From: Mycobacterium sp. Root265
GTDB lineage: Bacteria; Actinomycetota; Actinomycetes; Mycobacteriales; Mycobacteriaceae
NCBI RefSeq assembly: GCF_001428895.1
Contig: NZ_LMJA01000003.1
Coordinates: 63,560-127,559, forward strand
Reading direction: 5' to 3'
DNA length: 64,000 nucleotides
Position numbers and translations under genes: made by a program. This document shows, piece after piece, positions 7,586 to 16,508 of the stretch. The notes beneath the pieces were generated by a model, which had not been told where the DNA came from, searched no databases, and worked only from the letters and a program-made list of their open reading frames with translations. How positions within the stretch are numbered: position 1 is the first letter of the stretch; each line of letters begins with the position of its first letter.

Positions 7586-8329
7586 TCAACGATCGAGAAC
7601 GTCTCGCACAGCGGACTTGATCAACGACGTGTGCAAGGTGATCGCCAGCGCCGCCACCTCCCGGGCCAGGTCGTCGGCGCGGTCGCGGGCGCCGGCCTTG
7701 CCCGCGGCCGCCACCGGCCCGGCGATCTGGGCGATCAGATCGGACTGCCGGTCGGCTGCCGACCGGAACGCCCGCAGATGCCGGGGTTCGACACCGTAGT
7801 CGGCCAGCGCCCGCGCGCACTGCGCGATGGTGACCGAATGTTCGTCGAAGAATCCGGCCGGTCCGGGCTTGATGACCCCCGCGGTGACCAGTGCCGCCAG
7901 CAGCGCGTTGTCCACACCCGACCGGGACAGCAGGTCCTCCCGGCTGAGCCGCACCTGTGCCGGTGCCACCGCGTCGGTGCCCGCATGGTCGGTGTCGGCG
8001 CTCGCATCCCCGGTGATCTGGACCAGGCGCGGGACCGTGTACGCGGAGCCGAGCGCAGGCAGTTCGCCGTCGGGTTGGGCGTCGAGTTGGGCCTTGATGA
8101 CCTTCAGCGGCAGATACTGCTCACGCTGCGCGGTCAGGACAAACCGCAGCCGCGCGCAGTCGTAGGCGGTGAACCGGCGATAGCCCGCCGCTGAGCGCTG
8201 CGGGGTGACCAGCCCTTCGGCCTCCAGGAACCGGATCTTCGAGATCGTCACGTCCGGGAAGTCCGGGCGCAGCAGATCCAGAACCGCTCCGATGGACATC
8301 CCGGCGGGCGCCGGTTCGGGCTGGGTCAT
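7586..8329 (-). CDS. ftsR: MerR-family regulator FtsR (Rv1828-like)
   Basis: A 247-residue MerR-type regulator with an N-terminal winged helix: [20 protein letters not shown], then [20 protein letters not shown]. Instead of a metal site, the C-terminal half has a second all-helical effector-like domain (about 120-245). The neighbourhood, directly downstream of garA, matches Rv1828 and the corynebacterial gene ftsR, whose product activates ftsZ in C. glutamicum. Control of cell division is therefore an inference from orthology. The start used is [10 protein letters not shown] at 8329; the in-frame ATG ten codons later (MSIGAV) is also possible. Confidence 0.88.
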   Translation of the reverse strand: MTQPEPAPAGMSIGAVLDLLRPDFPDVTISKIRFLEAEGLVTPQRSAAGYRRFTAYDCARLRFVLTAQREQYLPLKVIKAQLDAQPDGELPALGSAYTVPRLVQITGDASADTDHAGTDAVAPAQVRLSREDLLSRSGVDNALLAALVTAGVIKPGPAGFFDEHSVTIAQCARALADYGVEPRHLRAFRSAADRQSDLIAQIAGPVAAAGKAGARDRADDLAREVAALAITLHTSLIKSAVRDVLDR

Positions 8330-8355
8330 CTAGTCCTCGCGCGAGCGCTCCGCAG

Positions 8356-8820
8356 TCAGCCTGCGTCGTCGGTCTTCGGCCCGGTCAGGAACACCAGGCG
8401 GAACTTGCCGATCTGCACCTCGTCGCCGTTGGCCAGCACGGCGGAGTCCACCGGCTCACGATTGACGTAGGTGCCGTTGAGGCTACCGACGTCGACCACC
8501 TGGAACTCGCCGGACTCCAGCCGGAACTCGGCGTGCCGACGGCTCACGGTGACGTCATCGAGGAAGATGTCGCTGTCGGGGTGGCGACCGGCCGAGGTGG
8601 TGGCCTGGTCGAGCAGGAAGCGCGAGCCCGCGTTGGGGCCCCGCTTGACGACGAGAAGTGCCGAACCCGCAGGCAGCCCCTCGACGCCCGACACCGAACT
8701 CTCGGTGCCGGTGCTGGCCGGGGCATCCAGTTCATTCAGGAAATCAGCGCGGAAAACCGATGTCGTCTCCACTGTGACTTCATCGGACTGGTCGGCCTGA
8801 AAGTTGCTGTTTTCCGTCAC
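8356..8820 (-). CDS. garA: FHA-domain metabolic regulator GarA
   Basis: A 154-residue protein matching GarA/OdhI. Its N-terminal phosphorylation motif VETTSVF has Thr19-Thr20, corresponding to the PknG/PknB sites Thr21/22 of M. tuberculosis GarA. The C-terminal FHA domain has the conserved GRHPDSD, SRRHAEF and SLNGTYVN blocks (about 75-125). Unphosphorylated GarA inhibits 2-oxoglutarate decarboxylase (KGD) and glutamate dehydrogenase and activates glutamate synthase; phosphorylation makes the FHA domain fold onto its own tail. GTG start at 8820 with AGAGGAG upstream. It is preceded by a 188-base gap that may carry its own promoter. Confidence 0.97.
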   Translation of the reverse strand: MTENSNFQADQSDEVTVETTSVFRADFLNELDAPASTGTESSVSGVEGLPAGSALLVVKRGPNAGSRFLLDQATTSAGRHPDSDIFLDDVTVSRRHAEFRLESGEFQVVDVGSLNGTYVNREPVDSAVLANGDEVQIGKFRLVFLTGPKTDDAG

Positions 8821-9009
8821 CCGCTGCTCCTCTACTGGCTGCTGTGGCGTGCTTGTCCGGCGGCCGGCGCTGGCCCCCCGACCGTCATTGCGTCTTACGA
8901 CGACCGTACCGCGCCGGGCAGGCCATTGGGTCCACCACCGCCGGATCCGGTCACGCAGACTTGCTCACGCTTGTCGCTGATCAACCGATCCGCAAAACCC
9001 TAACAACCC

Positions 9010-9405
9010 CTACTCGGGGAGAATCCCGCGGTAGCCGTCCGCGTCCAAAAGGTCCGGGAGCGGACCGGCGGGCGCGGCGGTCTCGGTCTGCAGTTCGACC
9101 AGCCAGCCGGCCCCGTAGGGATCGGAGTTCACCAGCTCCGGGCTGCCCTCGAGCTCACCGTTGACCGCAACGACTTTCGCGGTGATCGGGGCGTAGAGGT
9201 CCGACAGCGATTTGGTGGATTCCACCTCACCGAACGCATCGCCGGCGGCGACCGCTGCGCCCACATCGGGCAGCTGCACGAACACCACGTCGCCGAGGGC
9301 GGCCTGCGCGTAGTCGGTGATGCCGACCCGCACGGTGTCCTCGCCGGTGCGTCGCACCCATTCGTGCTCGGCGGTGTACTGCAGATCGGACGGGATCTCG
9401 CTCAC
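9010..9405 (-). CDS. gcvH: Glycine cleavage system H protein
   Basis: A 131-residue lipoyl carrier protein. The lipoylation motif EVESTKSLSDLYAP contains Lys65, and the C-terminal NSDPYGAGWLVEL block is complete. It shuttles the aminomethyl group of glycine between the P, T and L proteins. The start is a GTG at 9405 with AAGGAG four bases upstream. As in M. tuberculosis it sits between the second DUF881 gene and garA. The P-protein gene gcvB, which follows the MerR gene in M. tuberculosis, is not found downstream here. Confidence 0.97.
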   Translation of the reverse strand: MSEIPSDLQYTAEHEWVRRTGEDTVRVGITDYAQAALGDVVFVQLPDVGAAVAAGDAFGEVESTKSLSDLYAPITAKVVAVNGELEGSPELVNSDPYGAGWLVELQTETAAPAGPLPDLLDADGYRGILPE

Positions 9406-9436
9406 GGGACTCCTTCGGCGGCGGGACTCGGGCGCA

Positions 9437-10216
9437 CTACTTGACGGGCTGAGCGTATTGGCGAGGTTTCGGTTGCCGCAAGGCGGTCACCTCGACGGAC
9501 TCGGACTGGGTCACCGTCATCGCGCCGCCGACCCGTTTCACGCTGTCCATCGCCCCGCCCGGAATGTTCATCGCGGCCGACAGGGTGGGCGGATCACCAA
9601 TCGCCAGAACCGAATACGGCGACCCGAGCGTGACCCCGTCGATGATCAGAGCGCCCGGCGCGCCGACCACCCAGGTGTCCACGCCCACGCGCACCGCCCC
9701 GCCGGCCCCGCTTCCCCGGATCTCCATGGCCTCGGCGCCCGCGGCCCGCAATTCGTTGATCACATCGAGCATCGTCTCCGGCGACACGCCGCGCGCGTTG
9801 TCCTGGACGTTGATCGTCACGCCCGGGCCGACGGCGGCCACGGCGCCGATCAGGATGGACAGCGCCGCCAGCCTGGCCTGAGCGTTCTCGATGGCCGCCT
9901 GATCGCTGCTGCCGGAAGCCTGCAGTGAGTTCAGGGTCTGCTGCAAATCCGCCACCTCGGTGTTGAGCGCGGCTTCCCGCTGCTGCAGGGAATCCAGCAG
10001 CACCAGCAGGTCGGCCGGCCGTGCGGTCTCCAGCGAATCCCCGGATCCGGTCTGCCGGACCTGGGTGACGATCGCGATGCCGAGCAACATGCACAACAGG
10101 ACGCCGAGAGCGCCGAAGATCCATTGCGACCGGGTCCGGCCGGCCTGCGCCGCGGCATCCTCCGGCAACTCGTGGCGGCCGTGCTCGGGCTGCTCGTCAC
10201 CGTCGTGCTCAGCCAT
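9437..10216 (-). CDS. DUF881 membrane-anchored protein (Rv1825-like)
   Basis: A 259-residue protein: a charged cytoplasmic tail of about 30 residues, one membrane helix (IFGALGVLLCMLLGIAIVTQV), then an extracytoplasmic part. That part has a coiled coil (about 70-115, LLDSLQQREAALNTEVADLQ) and the DUF881 domain with MLDVINELRAAGAEAMEIRG and GSPYSVLAIGDPPTL. The DUF881 / small basic protein / DUF881 triplet is conserved next to cell-division or envelope genes in actinobacteria and firmicutes; its molecular role is not established. It starts 3 bases after the small basic protein gene. Confidence 0.9.
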   Translation of the reverse strand: MAEHDGDEQPEHGRHELPEDAAAQAGRTRSQWIFGALGVLLCMLLGIAIVTQVRQTGSGDSLETARPADLLVLLDSLQQREAALNTEVADLQQTLNSLQASGSSDQAAIENAQARLAALSILIGAVAAVGPGVTINVQDNARGVSPETMLDVINELRAAGAEAMEIRGSGAGGAVRVGVDTWVVGAPGALIIDGVTLGSPYSVLAIGDPPTLSAAMNIPGGAMDSVKRVGGAMTVTQSESVEVTALRQPKPRQYAQPVK

Positions 10217-10219
10217 CTC

Positions 10220-10552
10220 TCACGCCCCGAACAGCCTGCGCCGCAACGCGGCAGCGTTACCGAAGATACGGATGCCGAGCACGACGATGATCGCCGTGGA
10301 CAATTGGGTGCCGACACCGAGCTGGTCGCCCACGTAGACGATGAGCGCGGCCACCAGCACGTTGAAGACGAAGGAGACGACGAACACCTTCGCGTCGAAG
10401 ATCCGCTCGAGATAGGCGCGCAGCCCACCGAACACCGCGTCCAGCGCCGCCACCACGGCGATGGGCAGGTACGGCTGGATCGCCTCGGGCACGCTCGGGT
10501 GGAAGACCAGCCCCAGCACGATGCCGACGACGAGTGCGGCGATGCCGATCAT
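10220..10552 (-). CDS. sbp: Small basic family membrane protein (Rv1824-like)
   Basis: A 110-residue integral membrane protein with three hydrophobic helices: MIGIAALVVGIVLGLVF, LPIAVVAALDAVFGGLRAYL and VVSFVFNVLVAALIVYVGDQ. The family motif LDAVFGGLRA is present and the C-terminus, RRRLFGA, is basic. The start is uncertain. The ATG at 10552 fits the family, but a TTG at 10582 overlapping the upstream stop (TTGA) would add ten residues. It lies between the two DUF881 genes in the standard order and probably forms a membrane complex with them. Confidence 0.88.
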   Translation of the reverse strand: MIGIAALVVGIVLGLVFHPSVPEAIQPYLPIAVVAALDAVFGGLRAYLERIFDAKVFVVSFVFNVLVAALIVYVGDQLGVGTQLSTAIIVVLGIRIFGNAAALRRRLFGA

Positions 10553-10578
10553 GTGTGGATCACACTCAGTCCCATACC

Positions 10579-11487
10579 TCAACGCTCAATCTGTTTGGCG
10601 AAGCGGATCTCTCGTACCGAACCGCCGGGCACGCTCAGCGCCTCGCCGGTACTGACCGTAACCCCCACGCCGTAGGACTGCTGCAGCAACGTGAGGCGCT
10701 GCATCCCGGGACTGCGGTTGAACACGTCCTGCAGGGCGTGTGGCGGCCCCAGCGCGATGACGGCATACGGACTGGTGATCGGGCGGTTGTCGACGAGGAT
10801 GCCGCCGCCGGCCTGCCGGATGGTGACATTGGGACCGATCCGCACCCCGCCGACCGCGATCGCCTCGGCTCCCCCGACCCACAGCGAGTTGACCACCAGC
10901 TGCAGATCTCGGTCCAGGATCGCCTGCTGGCTGCCCGCGACCCGCTGTTTGGACACGTCGGTGAGATCGCGGGACATGCCGGGGTCGGTCACGGTGACCT
11001 CAAGGCCGGGCCCGATCGCGGGGGTGACCGCGGCCTCGAACTCCGCCTCGTCGAGCGCGGCGAGCAGCGCCCGGCCCTGTGCGTCGCCGGCCAGGCGGCT
11101 GCGGCGCTCGGTCTCCACCTCGGCGGCCAGCCCGTCCCTGGTTGCCTCGACGGCGTCGGTGCGGTTCTCGCCGGTCCGCACGCTGTCGGCCAGCACCAGC
11201 TGGGTCTGCCGATTGGCCGGCGCCACCGACTGCGCCTGCGCGGCGGCCACGGCGAACACCACCGCCACGGTCAACCCGGCCAGCAATGTCCAGCCCCCGG
11301 AGCGCAACCGGCCGGCGGGCCGGTCGTGGCGGGCCGACGCGGCGGCCGCGTAACCGGGGTCGAGGTGATCGGAGAGCAGCGAACGTAGCAGCGACGGCAC
11401 CGGGATGCGTTGCGGCGCACCGGCTTCGTGATGGTTGAGTCCGGCCTCGGGGTGATAGCCACCCAGCGAACTCACGGGATCAACCAT
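10579..11487 (-). CDS. DUF881 membrane-anchored protein (Rv1823-like)
   Basis: A 302-residue protein with an N-terminal cytoplasmic region of about 75 residues, one membrane helix (GGWTLLAGLTVAVVFAVAAA) and an extracytoplasmic DUF881 domain. The domain has LVVNSLWVGGAEAIAVGG, then PYAVIALGPPHALQDVF and SVREIRFAKQIER. It is a paralogue of the 259-residue protein on the other side of the small basic protein gene. The ATG at 11487 overlaps the end of pgsA by 8 bases, indicating coupled translation. Confidence 0.9.
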   Translation of the reverse strand: MVDPVSSLGGYHPEAGLNHHEAGAPQRIPVPSLLRSLLSDHLDPGYAAAASARHDRPAGRLRSGGWTLLAGLTVAVVFAVAAAQAQSVAPANRQTQLVLADSVRTGENRTDAVEATRDGLAAEVETERRSRLAGDAQGRALLAALDEAEFEAAVTPAIGPGLEVTVTDPGMSRDLTDVSKQRVAGSQQAILDRDLQLVVNSLWVGGAEAIAVGGVRIGPNVTIRQAGGGILVDNRPITSPYAVIALGPPHALQDVFNRSPGMQRLTLLQQSYGVGVTVSTGEALSVPGGSVREIRFAKQIER

Positions 11488-12100
11488 TTCCGGGTATCCC
11501 CCGGCTCGCCGCGGCGGTGCGGGGCAGTCGCTTGATCACCAGCCCCACCTGCGCCAGGTAGAGCACCGCCGACCACAGGTACAGCGCCATCCCCCAGATC
11601 AGGAACGCCCACCCGATGGCCAGGATCACCCGGCTCCACAGCGCGTCGAACTGGCCCAGCAGCACGAACGGCAGCCCGGACATCAGCGCGAATGTCGCGG
11701 CCTTGCCCAGATAGGTGACCGGCAGCGCGGTGAGCCCACGACTGCGCAGCACCGGCAGCGTCGCGGCCAGCACCACGTCCCGGCCGATCAGCACCGCGAC
11801 GAACCACCACGGCACCACCCCGGCGACGGCCAGGGCCACCGGCGTCACCACCATGTAGATCCGGTCGACGGCCGGGTCGAGAAGCTCCCCGAGTCGCGAG
11901 GACTGATCGGCGACGAGCCGGGCGATCTTGCCGTCCGCCCAATCGGAGAACCCGCTGAACATCAGCACCGCGACCGCCCAACCGATGGCACCGGTGAACA
12001 GCAGATACAGAAAGACCGGCACCAGCAGCAGGCGCAGCACACTCAGCGCATTGGGGATCGTGAAGATCCGATCCCTGCCTTCGCCCCCTGAAGGCTCCAT
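11480..12100 (-). CDS. pgsA2: CDP-alcohol phosphatidyltransferase (PgsA2, Rv1822-like)
   Basis: A 206-residue membrane enzyme. The full CDP-alcohol phosphotransferase signature D-x2-D-G-x2-A-R-x8-G-x3-D-x3-D is visible (DWADGKIAR, then GELLDPAVDR). Multiple helices span the membrane. It transfers a phosphatidyl group from CDP-diacylglycerol to an alcohol, making phosphatidylglycerophosphate or cardiolipin; which of the two is not settled by sequence. The ATG at 12100 lies 10 bases after secA2; an earlier in-frame GTG or ATG would overlap secA2 and is less likely. Confidence 0.9.
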   Translation of the reverse strand: MEPSGGEGRDRIFTIPNALSVLRLLLVPVFLYLLFTGAIGWAVAVLMFSGFSDWADGKIARLVADQSSRLGELLDPAVDRIYMVVTPVALAVAGVVPWWFVAVLIGRDVVLAATLPVLRSRGLTALPVTYLGKAATFALMSGLPFVLLGQFDALWSRVILAIGWAFLIWGMALYLWSAVLYLAQVGLVIKRLPRTAAASRGIPGNG

Positions 12101-12110
12101 GACGGTCAAC

Positions 12111-14468
12111 CTAGCGGAAGACACCCGGCAGGCTCAGCGCCGACATGACGTTGTCGGCCAGCGGGTCGTCGTGAATCATGTACGTCCACGTCGAGGTCGG
12201 GCGAGCCAGCCTGGTCAGGTCCAGGCCGGTCTCGCCGCCGACGATATTGGCGGTGTCGAAGGTCTGCTGGGCCGCCTCGATGGCGTCGGCCGCCAGCGAG
12301 GCGAAGGCGTCGACCGCCATCCGGTGGAACTCGTCGAGCGGGCTCTGGTTGCCCAGTGCGCGCAGGCTGATGCTCTCCCGGATGTCGGCGAGGTACGCCA
12401 GGTGATCGGCCCAGCCCCGGTCCAGGTGATACAGCATGATCAGCCGGCAGATCTCGTCGAGCCGTTCCTCGGAGACCGATTCGGCGATCTGCTCATAGCG
12501 TTTCGGCGAACGTTCCTGCAGCTCTTCGCGCGCCGTGGCGGTGCGCAGCAGGGTGTCGCGGCGGTCGACCAGGATGGCGCGCTGCTGCGCGGTGAGCTGG
12601 TTGTAGCGCCAGGTGTTGGCGTGCAGGTCCAGCGTCTTGCCCTCGGCGACCCGCTGGGCGTGGTCGAGCAGGGTGGCCGCCTTGGTGCTGGTGACCTTGC
12701 CGTCCTCGTCGGTCTGCAACGGCAGCTTGTTGGGTTCCAGGAAGGACACCACCACGTCGTCCTCCCAGCTGGAGAAGAACACCGAGGAACCCGGGTCGCC
12801 CTGGCGGCCGGCGCGGCCGCGCAGCTGGTTGTCCAGCCGCTCGGTGTAGTGCCGTCCGGTGCCGATGACGTGCAGACCGCCCAGCTCGGCGACCTCATCG
12901 TGCTGGGCCTCATCCGAGCCGCCGAGGCGGATGTCAGTACCGCGGCCGGCCATCTGGGTGGACACCGTGACCCGGCCCTGCGCGCCGGCCTCGGCGATCA
13001 CGGCCGCCTCTTCGGCGTCGTTCTTGGCGTTCAGCACCACCGCCGGGATACCGGCCTTCACCAGTCGTTCGTGCAGTTCCTCGGATTCGGCGACATCGCG
13101 GGTGCCGACGAGGATCGGCTGCGACGATGCGTGCACCTCGGTGATGTGCTCGACGATGGCGTCGTTCTTGGCGGCCACCGTGATGTAGACCCGGTCCGAC
13201 TCGTCCTCGCGCATGTTCGGCTTGTTGGACGGGATCGGTGAGACCCCCAGCTTGTAGAACTGGCGCAGCTGCTCGCCGGCGGCCAGCGCGGTACCGGTCA
13301 TCCCGCACACCCGCGGGTACCGGTTGATCAGTGCCTGCACGGTGATGGTGTCGAGCACCTCACCGGTCTCGGTGATGTCAATGCCCTCCTTGGCCTCGAC
13401 CGCCGCCTGCAGGCCGTCGGGCCAGCGCTGCAGCGAGGCGATGCGGCCGCGGGAGGCGTTGATCAGGTGTACGGCGTCGTCGCGGACGATGTAGTGCACA
13501 TCGCGCTCCAGCAGCACATGCGCGTGCAGCGCCACGTTGATCTCGGTGAGCGTGGTGCCGACGTGTTCCTCGGAGTACAGGTCGATCCCGCCGAGGGCCG
13601 CCTCCAGCCGACGCGCACCGGCATCGGTGAGCTGCACGTTGCGGCGGTCGGCGTCGGTCTCGTATTCGGCGTTCTCGCGCAGCTCGCCGACGAGCTTGAT
13701 GATCTCCAGCCGCGGGGTCTCGCGGTGTGAGGTGCCGGCCAGCACCAGCGGGACCAGGGCCTCGTCGACCAGCACCGAGTCGGCCTCGTCGATCAGCGCC
13801 ACGTCCGGGCTGGGTGAGACCAGATCGTCCACCGAGATGACCAACTGATCGCGCAGCACGTCGAAGCCGATCTCGTTGACCGAGCCGTAGGTGACATTGC
13901 AGCCATAGGCCTTGCGGCGCTGCTCGGGCGTCGCGTCGGCGGTGATCCAGCCGACGGTCAGACCGAGCGCCTCCAGCAGGGGGGCCATCCATTCGGCGTC
14001 GCGGCGGGCCAGGTAGTCGTTGACGGAGATGACGTGCACGCTGCGGCCCGCGATGGCGTAGCCGGCCGCCGCGATCGCGCCTGCCAGGGTCTTACCTTCA
14101 CCGGTGGCCATCTCGACCACATCGCCGGCGAGCATGCGCAGCGCCCCGAGCAGCTGGACGTCGAAGGGTCGCAGGGAGATCGACCGGTCGGCCGCTTCCC
14201 GCACGATGGCCAAAAACTGCGGGATATCGCTGGAGTCGGCGAGCTCGTCGAGGTTCAGCAGGCCCGCGGCCTTGCGCAGCTGCTCATCGTCGAGGCCGGC
14301 GGCCTTCTCGTCGAATGTCGACGAGGCGCGGACCTGGGTCATGGAGCGCGCCTGGTCCTTGTCGGTGCTCGCGCCGAGCAGCTTCCAGAATCGGTTGCTC
14401 AACCCGCCTGATTTCGAGCCACCGGACTTGGACGCCTTCGAGGTCTTGGAACTCACAGCCACATTCAT
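12111..14468 (-). CDS. secA2: Accessory Sec system translocase ATPase SecA2
   Basis: A 785-residue ATPase, somewhat shorter than housekeeping SecA (about 900-950) and close to mycobacterial SecA2 (about 800). Walker A is [11 protein letters not shown] and Walker [14 protein letters not shown]. The preprotein-crosslinking region, the [12 protein letters not shown] segment and [15 protein letters not shown] of the second nucleotide-binding domain are all present. The zinc-binding Cys-rich C-terminus of SecA1 is absent, as expected for SecA2. It powers export of a subset of proteins lacking classical signals. First gene of the conserved block; divergent from the transporter genes by 117 bases. 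ilvG, its upstream neighbour in M. tuberculosis, is missing here. Confidence 0.97.
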   Translation of the reverse strand: MNVAVSSKTSKASKSGGSKSGGLSNRFWKLLGASTDKDQARSMTQVRASSTFDEKAAGLDDEQLRKAAGLLNLDELADSSDIPQFLAIVREAADRSISLRPFDVQLLGALRMLAGDVVEMATGEGKTLAGAIAAAGYAIAGRSVHVISVNDYLARRDAEWMAPLLEALGLTVGWITADATPEQRRKAYGCNVTYGSVNEIGFDVLRDQLVISVDDLVSPSPDVALIDEADSVLVDEALVPLVLAGTSHRETPRLEIIKLVGELRENAEYETDADRRNVQLTDAGARRLEAALGGIDLYSEEHVGTTLTEINVALHAHVLLERDVHYIVRDDAVHLINASRGRIASLQRWPDGLQAAVEAKEGIDITETGEVLDTITVQALINRYPRVCGMTGTALAAGEQLRQFYKLGVSPIPSNKPNMREDESDRVYITVAAKNDAIVEHITEVHASSQPILVGTRDVAESEELHERLVKAGIPAVVLNAKNDAEEAAVIAEAGAQGRVTVSTQMAGRGTDIRLGGSDEAQHDEVAELGGLHVIGTGRHYTERLDNQLRGRAGRQGDPGSSVFFSSWEDDVVVSFLEPNKLPLQTDEDGKVTSTKAATLLDHAQRVAEGKTLDLHANTWRYNQLTAQQRAILVDRRDTLLRTATAREELQERSPKRYEQIAESVSEERLDEICRLIMLYHLDRGWADHLAYLADIRESISLRALGNQSPLDEFHRMAVDAFASLAADAIEAAQQTFDTANIVGGETGLDLTRLARPTSTWTYMIHDDPLADNVMSALSLPGVFR

Positions 14469-14585
14469 ACGGTACGCGGCAGCGGCACGGTGGCCGCACT
14501 GCCGTGGCGCGGCGCCACGGCACCTACGCTGCGGTAGCTTCCTGCCAACAGCACGCCAACGGCCGGCACCGTCGAACGGACAGAG

Positions 14586-16493
14586 ATGGACACAGCGACG
14601 CTCGGCCCGTCGATCGACTGGAGTACCGAGTTCGGGCGTTCGGCGCGGTGGATCCTCGAAGCGTTCGGTGTCACCGCGGCCTGTCTGGCGATCGTGATCG
14701 CCGTGGCGGCCCGCCGCACCGAGTGGGGCCGTCAGTTCGTCCGCATCACCGGCAGCTTCTTCACCGGCAGGGGCAGCGCGCCGGTGTGGCTGGCCCTGGG
14801 CACCCTGTTGCTCTCGACGATCATCGCGGTCCGGCTCAGCGTGTTGATCAGCTATTACACCAACGACCTGTTCACCTCCCTGCAGATGGCATTTCAGGGC
14901 AGCGGCACCGGCGACGACTCGCTCAAGGCCGATGGCATCTCACATTTCTGGGATGCCCTGCTGGTCTACCTCGTGCTCGCCGTGCTGTTCATGACGCGCT
15001 ACTTCGCCGACCTGTACCTCACCCAGCGCTTCCTGATCCGGTGGCGGCTGTGGCTGACCCGCCACGTCCTCGACGACTGGCTCGCCGGGCACGCCTATTT
15101 CCGTGGCCGGTTCGTCCGCGATGCGGTCGACAACCCCGACCAGCGGATCCAGGCCGACGTCGACATCGTGACCACCGGCTCGGCGGAGGAGAACAATCCG
15201 GCGCACGGCTCCAACCACATCCTGTTGTTCGGCGCGATCGAGTCCATGCTGACGGTCGCCTCGTTCGGGGTCATCCTGTGGAACCTGTCCGGGCCGCTGA
15301 ACCTGCTGGGCATCGTGATCCCGCGGGCGCTGTTCTGGACGGTGATCGTCTACGTGCTGGCCGCCACCGTCGTCGCGTTCTGGATCGGCCGCCCGCTGAT
15401 CCGGTTGAGCTTCCGCAACGAGGTCCGCAACGCCGGCTTCCGGTTCGCGATGATCCGGCTCAAGGAAGCCGCCGCGGGCGTCGGGCTGTACCGGGGAGAG
15501 CCGGCCGAACGACGCGGGCTCGACGAACGTCTGGTCGGGGTGATCGGCAACTACCGGAATTGGCTGAACCGGATGATGCTGTTCCTGGGCTGGAATGTGT
15601 CGATGAGCCAGGCCATCAATCCGCTGCCCTATGTCGTGCAGGCCCAACGGCTGTTCTCCCAGCAGATCTCCTTCGGCGATGTCATGCAGTCGGCCACCGC
15701 GTTCCATGCCATCCATGACGGGCTGTCCTTCTTCCGCACCAGTTACGACGCGTTCGCCGGGTTCCGGGCCGCGCTGATCCGGCTCGACGGACTGCTGGAC
15801 GCCAACCGGCGGGCGCGGGCCATGCCCGGGATCGATTACCTTCCGCCGGCCGATGACGCGGTCCGGCTGCACGGCGTGGAGGTCCGCACCCCGGACGGCC
15901 GCCGGCTGGTCGACAGGCTGAACCTGACGCTGGAAAGCGGGGCCACCCTGTTGGTCACCGGGCCGTCCGGGGTGGGTAAGTCGGTGCTGTTGCAGAGCCT
16001 GGCCGGGTTGTGGCCCTACACGTCCGGTCACGCGCAGTACCCGCTGGACAGCATGTTCATCCCGCAGGTGCCGTATCTGCCGCTGGGGACACTGCGCACG
16101 GTGGTGGCCTATCCGCACGACCGCGCCGGGTTCAGCGATGACGCCATCCAGCGGGTGCTGCTGCAGGTGGCACTGCCGCACCTGGTCCTGCAGCTCGGCG
16201 ACACCCGTGATTGGGCGGCCATCCTGTCCCCCGGTGAACAACAGCGCATCGCGTTCGCCCGGGTGTTGCTGCACCGCCCGCCGCTGGTGTGCCTGGACGA
16301 ATCCACCTCGGCGCTCGACGAGGGCCTCGAGCTCACGCTCTATCAGCTGCTGCAGGCCGAGCTGCCCGGCACCACCGTGGTCAGCGTCAGCCATCGCCGC
16401 ACGGTGCACCGATTCCATGAACACCGGCTCGATCTGCTCGGCGACGGCCGCTGGTCCGACAGCACCCTCCGACCACCTGTCGACAGCTTCTAG
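14586..16493 (+). CDS. bacA: BacA/SbmA-type ABC transporter with fused ATPase (Rv1819c-like), copy 1
   Basis: A 635-residue half-transporter. The N-terminal SbmA/BacA membrane domain (about 20-400) includes the [20 protein letters not shown] entry and the [16 protein letters not shown] segment. The ABC ATPase domain (about 430-630) has Walker A GPSGVGKS, signature LSPGEQQR and Walker [16 protein letters not shown]. tuberculosis Rv1819c imports cobalamin and peptide antibiotics such as bleomycin; the same type of broad hydrophilic uptake is inferred. It is divergent from secA2 and followed after 15 bases by a close paralogue. Weak ribosome site GGACAGAG before the ATG. Confidence 0.92.
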   Translation: MDTATLGPSIDWSTEFGRSARWILEAFGVTAACLAIVIAVAARRTEWGRQFVRITGSFFTGRGSAPVWLALGTLLLSTIIAVRLSVLISYYTNDLFTSLQMAFQGSGTGDDSLKADGISHFWDALLVYLVLAVLFMTRYFADLYLTQRFLIRWRLWLTRHVLDDWLAGHAYFRGRFVRDAVDNPDQRIQADVDIVTTGSAEENNPAHGSNHILLFGAIESMLTVASFGVILWNLSGPLNLLGIVIPRALFWTVIVYVLAATVVAFWIGRPLIRLSFRNEVRNAGFRFAMIRLKEAAAGVGLYRGEPAERRGLDERLVGVIGNYRNWLNRMMLFLGWNVSMSQAINPLPYVVQAQRLFSQQISFGDVMQSATAFHAIHDGLSFFRTSYDAFAGFRAALIRLDGLLDANRRARAMPGIDYLPPADDAVRLHGVEVRTPDGRRLVDRLNLTLESGATLLVTGPSGVGKSVLLQSLAGLWPYTSGHAQYPLDSMFIPQVPYLPLGTLRTVVAYPHDRAGFSDDAIQRVLLQVALPHLVLQLGDTRDWAAILSPGEQQRIAFARVLLHRPPLVCLDESTSALDEGLELTLYQLLQAELPGTTVVSVSHRRTVHRFHEHRLDLLGDGRWSDSTLRPPVDSF

Positions 16494-16508
16494 GGGTACC
16501 TTGCCCGC